Below, one piece after another: positions 1 through 4,818 of a stretch of 5,684 nucleotides of DNA (positions are counted from its first letter, which is position 1; each line of letters begins with the position of its first letter). The stretch comes from JAEUJT01 sp044225205. Lineage in GTDB: Bacteria; Myxococcota; Myxococcia; Myxococcales; Myxococcaceae. The translations under genes were made by a program, and so were the position numbers. Under the pieces are notes generated by a model. The model did no database searches. It was not told the DNA's origin and saw only the letters and a program-made list of their open reading frames with translations. Where the stretch lies: NCBI GenBank assembly GCA_044225205.1, contig JBGAIY010000479.1:1-5684 (forward strand), written 5' to 3'.

Positions 1-1219
1 CTTCGTCGGTGCCGAGGTCTTGGCGAGCTGCCAGCGTCAAGAGCGCCTCGTCGGGCAACGTCTGGGTGAAGAGAAAGGCCAGCCGCCGCGCAATGGCGTA
101 CGACGAAAGCTGCGCGACGTCGCCCTGCTGGTTGCGGAGGTCGATTTGCAGGTGAAAGAGAAACTGCGGCGAAATCAACGTCTTCATCACCATCGCTTCG
201 ACGCCGGCGCGACTCGAGGCCGCCAATTGAAACTCGCGCTGAAACGGCGCGAACTCGTGGTTGTCGCTGGCCGTGGTCTCGTCGGCCGGGCGGCCCCTCG
301 CGCGCAGCAAGAAATTGCGAATCAGCGCGTTCTGACAGGCGGCGCTGAGCGAATCGACCGAGCCGATGACGCAGCCCGCGGGCGCATAGGCAATGTACGC
401 GTTCACGAAGCGCGCATAGTTCGCGGTCGCCACCAGCCTCGTCGACACGAGGTCGGCGACATTGAAGTACTCGGTGGCGTGAATGACCGAAAAGTTCTCG
501 TCGCTCGTCGAATAGGCGCCCAGGGCTTCGGCCGGTACGCGGCCCATGAGGTTCACGTCGGCGATCATCGCCTCGGCCTCGGTGGCGCCGAGTGCACGCC
601 CCACCAAACTCGCGACCGCGTTGCGGTACTCGGCCCGGGTCAGTCGCTTCGCGTCGAGCGCTGCGGGCGCCTCGTTCGACTCGCACGAAAACGCGTTGAC
701 GACCGGCGGCACCCCACCGCCATCGACGCCCACGACCACGCCGCCGTCTTCACCGCTCCCTCCACCGGAGCCGCCTCCCGAGCCGCCGCCCGTGCCCGGG
801 CCGGGGCCGCTCGACATCGTCGACACCCAGTCGGTGAGCGTCGTGTATTCAGTGGCACTCAGCGAACCCGACGCCGGCATGTTTCGCGCGCCGTTGTCGA
901 CGGGGTAATTGCGAAGCCGGTAAATGAGCTTCGATTCGTCGGCCACGCCCGGCACCACCAGGCCCGCCGCCACGAATTGCGCCTCGGTGGTCAACGCAAA
1001 CGACGTCGCTCCGGTCGGGCCGCCCGAAAAATGGCAGCTGCCACAGCGCGCTTGGAGCACCTGCATGGCCCGACCAAAACGGCTGTCGTCGACGACGATG
1101 ACGCCACCGTCGACGACCGACCCCAACTCGGTGGCAGTGCTCTCGATGATGCCGCTGCAGCTCTGAAAGGCCAGAGCCAACACGACCGCGACAGCACCAC
1201 CCGGCTTCTGAATACCCAT
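1..1219 (-). CDS. Secreted cytochrome c / DUF1587-DUF1595-DUF1592 protein, C-terminus cut by window edge
   Basis: The reading frame is open from an ATG at 1219 to the window edge (406 complete codons). Residues 1-23 form a hydrophobic export signal; Cys21 could be lipidated, but FQSC is a poor lipobox. A small cytochrome c-like domain follows (about 46-136) with the heme-attachment motif CGSCH at 59-63 and a likely axial Met114 in an NMP context. A Gly/Ser-rich linker spans about 137-170. Next comes RLTRAEYRNAVASLVG (192-207), typical of DUF1587, then a DUF1595-like FLLRARGRPADE stretch, then the start of DUF1592 (SPQFLFHLQIDL, then a YAIARRLAFLFTQTLPDEALL segment). DUF1588 and DUF1585 normally follow and would lie beyond base 1. 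These proteins are common in Planctomycetes and Myxococcota, often beside a DUF1552 gene. A redox role is inferred from the heme motif; the true function of the family is not known. The start is supported by the signal peptide, a weak GGGG ribosome-binding site, and alignment with the start of the next gene upstream. Confidence 0.9.
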   Translation of the reverse strand, partial: MGIQKPGGAVAVVLALAFQSCSGIIESTATELGSVVDGGVIVVDDSRFGRAMQVLQARCGSCHFSGGPTGATSFALTTEAQFVAAGLVVPGVADESKLIYRLRNYPVDNGARNMPASGSLSATEYTTLTDWVSTMSSGPGPGTGGGSGGGSGGGSGEDGGVVVGVDGGGVPPVVNAFSCESNEAPAALDAKRLTRAEYRNAVASLVGRALGATEAEAMIADVNLMGRVPAEALGAYSTSDENFSVIHATEYFNVADLVSTRLVATANYARFVNAYIAYAPAGCVIGSVDSLSAACQNALIRNFLLRARGRPADETTASDNHEFAPFQREFQLAASSRAGVEAMVMKTLISPQFLFHLQIDLRNQQGDVAQLSSYAIARRLAFLFTQTLPDEALLTLAARQDLGTDE

Positions 1220-1295
1220 GGAAACCCCGGTCTGGAGCGACCAAGCACGGTGCGCTCACGGTCTGAATGGCGTGGGTCGTCGATTTCGGCTCACC
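1214..1295 (-). repeat. Copy A of duplicated leader and start-codon module
   Basis: Aligned by eye with 1730-1808. From GGTGAGCCGAAA at 1295 down to the start codon, about 59 of 76 columns match, with only two small length differences (one base and two bases, both in A). The first 36 columns match at 31 positions. The match runs through the ATG (ATGGGTATTC here, ATGGGTTTTC in the other copy) and then weakens, although the encoded first residues still look alike (MGIQ and MGFR, then AV..VL in both). In the first register A has a stop codon (TGA after 12 codons), so the shared segment is not coding. Confidence 0.75.
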
Positions 1296-1317
1296 AAACC
1301 ACCCACAGCCGAAATCG
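1220..1317 (-). promoter_or_regulatory. Structured leader A upstream of the cytochrome/DUF1592 gene
   Basis: On the minus strand this leader holds two inverted repeats. The distal one is a perfect 11-bp stem, CGATTTCGGCT (1317-1307) with AGCCGAAATCG (1291-1281), and a 15-nt loop. The proximal one has arms GAGCG and CGCTC (1257-1253 and 1239-1235), an inner ACC/GGT pairing, a one-base bulge and the loop GTGCTT. An outer AGACC/GGTTT pairing with one G-U wobble (1264-1260 with 1226-1222) reaches the ribosome-binding area. Between the hairpins lies CCCACGCCATTC. There is no T-run after the distal hairpin, so it is not a classical intrinsic terminator for the upstream small gene. The leader is a diverged copy of the one at 1736-1822. 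Its function is inferred: cis-regulatory RNA, operator or promoter. The inverted repeats themselves are directly visible. Confidence 0.55.
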
Positions 1318-1366
1318 TTCGAGTTCTTGAACAGTTACGGCAGGGTGACGACGCGGCAACGCCGTC

Positions 1367-1735
1367 TCATTTCGAGCCGCCGATGAATGGGCCACCGCGC
1401 TCGATTGGGCTCACCACCACGTCGGGCTTGTTGCTCGGCGATTGAACCAATCTCCCGTTCACCACCTTGAAACTCGGCTGACCGGCCTGCACCGGAGGCT
1501 CGGCGGGTGGCGTCAACGTGACCCGGTTCTTCTTCGGCAGTTCAACGTATGACGCGAATGAGCCAGGGCCCGTGTACGGGTCGTGTTTCGGGGCAACCGG
1601 GTTTTTGTTCGTTCGCGTCAACCGAGGGTCGTGAACCGCCTCTGCCGGGCCGCCATTCGCCTGGTCGGCACCCCGGGCCGTCGCCAGCCCGCTCACCAGT
1701 ACTCTCGAGACCGCATCGTGCATTCGAAAACCCAT
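1367..1735 (-). CDS. Small proline-rich hypothetical protein, 122 residues
   Basis: I do not recognise this protein. The chosen ATG at 1735 is preceded by GAGG (1744-1741) at suitable spacing and aligns with the start of the cytochrome gene through the duplicated leader. A GTG at 1807 in the same frame would add 24 residues but lies inside the shared noncoding leader. Residues 6-22 (HDAVSRVLVSGLATARG) could be a weak or decayed signal segment: it matches the neighbour's signal peptide at AV..VL but contains arginines and is not convincingly hydrophobic. The rest is hydrophilic and rich in Pro, Lys and Gly, with no Cys and no metal-binding pattern, and is probably largely disordered; the end reads VVVSPIERGGPFIGGSK. 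It may be a small exported or envelope-associated protein. Its position between two exported-protein genes and the shared leader suggest co-regulation with the cytochrome protein. It could also be a remnant of a duplicated 5' gene end fused to unrelated sequence. Confidence 0.6.
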   Translation of the reverse strand: MGFRMHDAVSRVLVSGLATARGADQANGGPAEAVHDPRLTRTNKNPVAPKHDPYTGPGSFASYVELPKKNRVTLTPPAEPPVQAGQPSFKVVNGRLVQSPSNKPDVVVSPIERGGPFIGGSK

Positions 1736-1808
1736 GGAGACCTCGTTGTTGAGCCGCCAAAGACGGCGCTCAGGTCTCGATGGCGTGAGTGGTCGGTTTC
1801 GGCTCACC
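1730..1808 (-). repeat. Copy B of duplicated leader and start-codon module
   Basis: This is the partner of 1214-1295. The copies share GGTGAGCCGAAA, then a CACGCCAT block, AGACC, TGAGCGC, GGTNTCC (N being T or C) and the ATGGGT start. Compared with copy A, one base is missing after AGACC and two bases in the proximal hairpin. Upstream of 1808 the two copies stop aligning as plain sequence, yet each still supplies a left arm complementary to the conserved CCGAAA arm. Confidence 0.75.
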
Positions 1809-1822
1809 GAAATTGGCCGACC
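1736..1822 (-). promoter_or_regulatory. Structured leader B upstream of the small hypothetical gene, with masked ribosome-binding site
   Basis: On the minus strand the distal hairpin pairs GGTCGG (1822-1817) with CCGACC (1796-1791) and TTTCGG (1812-1807) with CCGAAA (1802-1797), with a CCAA bulge and a TGAG loop. The proximal hairpin pairs TGAGC (1772-1768) with GCTCA (1754-1750) and GCC with GGC around the loop GTCTTT. An outer stem pairs GAGACC (1778-1773) with GGTCTC (1742-1737). The outer stem contains part of the GAGG ribosome-binding site at 1744-1741, so folding would hide it. This layout matches leader A in order and spacing. A translational or transcriptional control role is inferred. 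The same inverted repeats could instead be protein-binding sites in DNA. Confidence 0.55.
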
Positions 1823-1871
1823 CGCTGTAGCGGCGCGTGCTGGGCGCTTTGGCCGAAGAAACGCGACTTCT

Positions 1872-3056
1872 TCAGAGCGACTCGAGCTTGGGCAGCGTCA
1901 CCGGCCCCAACGGGGGGGTCGGCGCCGGCAGCGGGCCAATTTTGGGCAGGAGCTCGTCAATCAGCTTCTTTGAAGCCACCTCGCCCACACACCAGGTCGC
2001 GACCGTCGCGTGCTCGCGCTGCTGGGCGAGGGGGCCGCAATCGGTCACCAGCGGCGCTTGCTCGAGCCACCGCTTCACGAAGCTTTCGGCCCTCTTTGGT
2101 GATTCCCACGCCGCGATCACCACGAACGCTCGACCGTATTCACGCCGGTTCAGAATCTGTATCGACAGGCCCCGTTGTTCGTCGGCGAGCAGGGTCGCGG
2201 TGAAGGAGTCACCTTCTTGCGTGCCGGGTACTCGAAACAACCCTGAGAAAAATTCGAACACCTGGAGCGCGTTGGCCCCCGGAGCGTGCTCGACGATCGT
2301 GTGGTCGGCAAGGGCTGGAATCGCCGGGAGCGCCGCCGGGTTTCGACTGCCGTCGACGTACGACGCGTGGTCGTTGAAATGCTGCAACAGGGTCGGCGGG
2401 TGCTGCCAGGCTCGGTTGACCAGCTCCCAGCCGCCGGCGAAATAGAGCCGGGTCACCAAAGCCAGCGAACGCAGTTGCCGAAGCACCATTCTTCGCTGCG
2501 CGACTTCGGGCAGCTTCAATGCGCTGCTCTCGAGCCGATTCGCCTCGACGGCTTTTTCGGCGGTCATCGAGCCCAACGCCGCCACATGCACCGCGAGGTC
2601 ATGGTTGGTTGGCTTCTGCAGCAAGAGCCGAACCAGCCCAGCTTCGCCGATCGCGAAGTCGTCGAGCGCTTCCGCGGCTTCGACCTGACCCAGACGTTTC
2701 AACCGCTGTTCGAAAGAAAAATGCTGGTTCTGCAGCGCCCTCACGATGAGCCCAACCAGGTCGGCCTCGCTGGCGGAGCGGGTGTAAATGAGGTTGTTCG
2801 GGCCATCGAGAAACGCGCGCGAACTCGACGACGCGGGCTGACCGTCGAACCGGCGATGCGCGTCGTCGTAGGCCTCGTCTCCCACCTCGAGCACCACGAT
2901 TTGCGTCGTTGGCTTGAGCCCGCGCGCCAACGCCACCTGGTCGACCAGGGCGGCGTACGGCGAAACGGCGTTCGGCTCAGACTTGGGCTGCGCTGGGGGC
3001 GGCGTGACCGTGCTGCAAGCGAGAAGCGACAGAGCAACCAGGAGGGGCCATTTCAC
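1872..3056 (-). CDS. Lipoprotein, inactive-looking homolog of the HALQDQHF-type putative zinc peptidases
   Basis: This is a 394-residue lipoprotein: signal segment 1-13, LLAC lipobox, lipidated Cys14, then a Pro-rich spacer. The start must be the GTG at 3056, because an in-frame TAG lies four codons upstream (3068-3066); AGGGTGG supplies the ribosome-binding site. Residues 100-113 (DLVGLIVRALQNQHF) align with the HELTHALQDQHFDL signature of a family of putative metallopeptidases found in myxobacteria and haloarchaea. The HExxH positions are G102, L103 and R106, so both metal-binding His and the catalytic Glu are missing. Other family marks remain: AIGEAGLVRLLL (135-146, for the usual EGDA segment), YFAGGWELVNRAWQHPP (205-221) and a degenerate STEQxLHPxxY region (222-233, ending ASY). 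Cys340 and Cys356 could form a disulfide. I infer a non-catalytic envelope protein, perhaps binding or structural. The family match is from memory of motifs, so the fold is less certain than the lipoprotein call. Confidence 0.88.
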   Translation of the reverse strand: MKWPLLVALSLLACSTVTPPPAQPKSEPNAVSPYAALVDQVALARGLKPTTQIVVLEVGDEAYDDAHRRFDGQPASSSSRAFLDGPNNLIYTRSASEADLVGLIVRALQNQHFSFEQRLKRLGQVEAAEALDDFAIGEAGLVRLLLQKPTNHDLAVHVAALGSMTAEKAVEANRLESSALKLPEVAQRRMVLRQLRSLALVTRLYFAGGWELVNRAWQHPPTLLQHFNDHASYVDGSRNPAALPAIPALADHTIVEHAPGANALQVFEFFSGLFRVPGTQEGDSFTATLLADEQRGLSIQILNRREYGRAFVVIAAWESPKRAESFVKRWLEQAPLVTDCGPLAQQREHATVATWCVGEVASKKLIDELLPKIGPLPAPTPPLGPVTLPKLESL

Positions 3057-3102
3057 CCCTCCACCCTATCGAGAAACGGCGCGCAGTCACCACCGACCGT
3101 CA

Positions 3103-3128
3103 GAGCCCGGCCACGGTGGGCCGGGCTC
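3103..3128 (-). terminator. Strong GC hairpin after the fasciclin gene, possible terminator
   Basis: GAGCCCGGCC and GGCCGGGCTC form a perfect 10-bp stem around a 6-nt loop. The hairpin begins 16 nt beyond the TAG stop of the fasciclin gene (3147-3145) and ends about 46 nt before the start of the next gene. No T-run follows on either strand, so classical intrinsic termination is uncertain. It may instead slow polymerase, protect the 3' end of the mRNA, or act with Rho. Confidence 0.5.
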
Positions 3129-3144
3129 GTGCCAGCGGAGCTCG

Positions 3145-4629
3145 CTACGGAGCGGGGATGAGCACCTTGTCGACGACGTGAATGACGCCGTTCGACGTAA
3201 AGAAGTTGGTGCCGCTCACGTTCGCCTTGGTCGTGGTGCTGTCGGCCACCGTCACGCCTTTGGGGCTGCCCTCGGCGGCAACACTCAGTGAACGTGAAGT
3301 GAGCGCGGTCGCCACGCTCAACGGTTGCGTCAAGCTCAGCGCGGCGGCGGCGTACACCGGGTTGCCGGGCACCGCGTGGTAGAGCAACACGTCGGTGAGC
3401 GACTGACCCGACGGCGGCGTACCCAACGCCGTGAACGCCGCATTGCTCGGCGCGAAGAGCGTGAAGGGCCCCGCTCCGTCGAGTGCCACCGCGACCTTCG
3501 GCGTCGTACCCGCAGCGCCGTCAGCAGCGAGCACCGCCGCCTTGAGCGAGGTCAACGTCGAAGACGTCGTCACCACGTCGGTGATGCTCGGCAAAATGAC
3601 CTTGTTGATCGCGTGAATCACGCCGTTGCTGGCCAGCACGTCGGCCACGACGACCGAAGCGCCGTCGACCGTCACGGCCGAGCCGCTCCGAGTGACGGCG
3701 ACCTTGCCGCCCAGCGTGTCAACCGTCGCGCTCGCCGGCACCGCCGCGGCCAAAATCTTCGAGCCGACCACGTGGTACGTCAGAACGGGGGTCAACTGGT
3801 CAGGGCGAAAGCTGGTCAGCGCCGAGATGCCCGTCGCCGCGCCATTGTCTGAGCCCTTGAGCGCCGTCACCAACGCGGTGAAAGCGTCGTCGGTGGGCGC
3901 GAACACCGTCAAACTGGCGGTGTCGTCGTCGAGCGTGGTGACCAGGTTGGGGCTCGGGCTGCCCGTGTCGGCCAACACCAGCGCCGCGGTGAGGCTCGAG
4001 AACCGAGCGTCGGTCGTGGCGATGTCGGTGATGCTGGGCAAAATGACCGCGTCGATGACGTGAATGACGCCGTTGCTCGCCGCGAGGTCGGCCGTCGTCA
4101 CGCTGGCGCGCCCGTCGATTCGAATGGTCGAACCGTTCAGCGAGAGCTGCACCTTGCCCCCGAGCGTCGACACTTTTTGATTCGCGCTCGCCGCGGCGGT
4201 GGCCGCGGTCGCTCGAATTTCACTGCCGACCACGTGGTACAGCAAAATCGGTTTGAGCTGCTCGGCCGACAGCCCGTCGAGGCCATTGGTGACGCCCAGT
4301 TGCGTGAGCAACGCGGTGAAGGCCGCGTTGTTCGGAGCAAACACGGTGAATTTCTTCGTTGGGTCGCTCAACGTCGACGCGAGCCCTGCTTTCTGCACGG
4401 CGGCGACCAGAATCGAGAAGTCGGTGTTGCCCGCCGCCACGTCGACCACGGTGCCGACGCTGCCGGCGTCGGCCGCTGAGCCGCCTCCGCCCCCTGTGCC
4501 ACTGTCGGCGACGGAGCCACCCCCGCCAGTGCCACCACCGGTACCACCATCACTGCCACTCGGTGCCGTACCGCACCCAACGAGCACCATCGACAACACC
4601 AACGCGCTTGCGACAACTCGTCTGTTCAT
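3145..4629 (-). CDS. Lipoprotein with three tandem fasciclin (FAS1) domains
   Basis: The protein has 494 residues from the ATG at 4629, which has GGAG six bases upstream and opens a classic lipoprotein signal (MNRRVVASALVLSMVLVGC, lipidated Cys19). A frame extension to 4698 would put 23 polar residues before the signal and is rejected. A Gly/Ser/Asp linker spans 23-57. Three FAS1 domains follow at about 60-197, 203-347 and 352-494. Each shows the two family hallmarks: an FTVFAP-type motif (94-99, 240-245, 389-394) and a C-terminal NGVIH motif (187-191, 335-339, 480-484), with a central YH (131-132, 285-286, 417-418). FAS1 domains mediate adhesion and matrix or surface interactions; in bacteria they are secreted or membrane-anchored. 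A surface adhesion or matrix role is inferred. Domain 3 is the most diverged, with a shorter middle (LFAPSNAAF, LLYHAV). The preceding gap holds its probable promoter. Confidence 0.95.
   Translation of the reverse strand: MNRRVVASALVLSMVLVGCGTAPSGSDGGTGGGTGGGGSVADSGTGGGGGSAADAGSVGTVVDVAAGNTDFSILVAAVQKAGLASTLSDPTKKFTVFAPNNAAFTALLTQLGVTNGLDGLSAEQLKPILLYHVVGSEIRATAATAAASANQKVSTLGGKVQLSLNGSTIRIDGRASVTTADLAASNGVIHVIDAVILPSITDIATTDARFSSLTAALVLADTGSPSPNLVTTLDDDTASLTVFAPTDDAFTALVTALKGSDNGAATGISALTSFRPDQLTPVLTYHVVGSKILAAAVPASATVDTLGGKVAVTRSGSAVTVDGASVVVADVLASNGVIHAINKVILPSITDVVTTSSTLTSLKAAVLAADGAAGTTPKVAVALDGAGPFTLFAPSNAAFTALGTPPSGQSLTDVLLYHAVPGNPVYAAAALSLTQPLSVATALTSRSLSVAAEGSPKGVTVADSTTTKANVSGTNFFTSNGVIHVVDKVLIPAP
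3577..3644 (-). repeat. Internal direct repeat in the fasciclin gene (end of domain 2)
   Basis: This stretch matches 4024-4091 at about 80% by eye, with an exact offset of 447 bases (149 codons) and no gaps. It encodes the NGVIHAINKVILPSITD region at the end of FAS1 domain 2. The nucleotide-level similarity suggests fairly recent domain duplication or gene conversion within the gene. Confidence 0.8.
4024..4091 (-). repeat. Internal direct repeat in the fasciclin gene (end of domain 1)
   Basis: This is the partner of 3577-3644 and encodes NGVIHVIDAVILPSITD at the end of FAS1 domain 1. A shorter related stretch near 3173-3195 marks the end of domain 3 but is more diverged. Confidence 0.8.
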
Positions 4630-4754
4630 GAATCGCTCCGTGAGTAGGTTTGAATGCGCCTCAAACAGCGCAACGCCGGAGGTACGACTCACGCCCAAAG
4701 ACGTTTCGGGCTTTTCGGCACTTTCGAAAAAAGTAATTTTCGAAGTGTCGATTC
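4630..4754 (-). promoter_or_regulatory. Upstream region of the fasciclin gene with inverted repeats
   Basis: This noncoding stretch is clearly richer in A/T than its surroundings and must hold the fasciclin promoter if the terminator at 4802-4755 works. I cannot place -35 and -10 boxes with confidence. An inverted repeat at 4719-4747 has arms CACTTTCGAAAA and TTTTCGAAGTG (one extra T) around six bases, 90-118 nt before the start codon; it is a candidate operator. A smaller hairpin, GTTTGA with TCAAAC (4648-4666), sits in the likely 5' untranslated region. GGAG at 4639-4636 is the ribosome-binding site. Confidence 0.45.
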
Positions 4755-4802
4755 AAAAAAACGAAACAACGAGCGCAGCGAGACCAAATGGGTGCGCTCG
4801 TT
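4755..4802 (-). terminator. Intrinsic terminator of the TIGR01777-type gene
   Basis: Read on the minus strand, AACGAGCGCA (4802-4793) and TGCGCTCGTT (4777-4768) form a perfect 10-bp stem with a 15-nt loop. It is followed by GTTTCGTTTTTTT, ending in seven T (4761-4755). The stem starts 16 nt after the stop codon of the epimerase-like gene. This separates that gene's transcript from the fasciclin gene. Confidence 0.8.
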
Positions 4803-4818
4803 CAGTCACGAAACCAGC

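Noticed and set aside
546..908. Proline-rich plus-strand frame
   Set aside because: The Pro-rich stretch is the antisense of the Gly/Ser linker of the cytochrome protein and has no independent support.
20..1330. 436-codon open frame on the plus strand
   Set aside because: It lies antisense to the cytochrome/DUF1592 gene, is extremely Arg/Ala-rich, has no recognisable domain, and arises from GC-rich codon bias on the opposite strand.
1736..1807. Longer start (GTG at 1807) for the small hypothetical protein
   Set aside because: The extension lies inside the shared leader, whose copy A has an in-frame stop; the ATG at 1735 has a better ribosome-binding site and aligns with the neighbour's start.
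1855..1873. GAAGAA/TTCTTC hairpin overlapping the stop of the pseudo-peptidase gene, as a terminator
   Set aside because: The stem is only six mostly A-T pairs, overlaps the stop codon and has no T-run after it.
2286..3161. 291-codon plus-strand frame opposite the pseudo-peptidase lipoprotein
   Set aside because: It is Arg/Gln/Val-rich without domains, while the opposite strand encodes a clear lipoprotein with a signal peptide and family motifs.
4630..4698. Extended start for the fasciclin lipoprotein
   Set aside because: It would place 23 polar residues before a complete lipoprotein signal peptide that has its own well-spaced GGAG.
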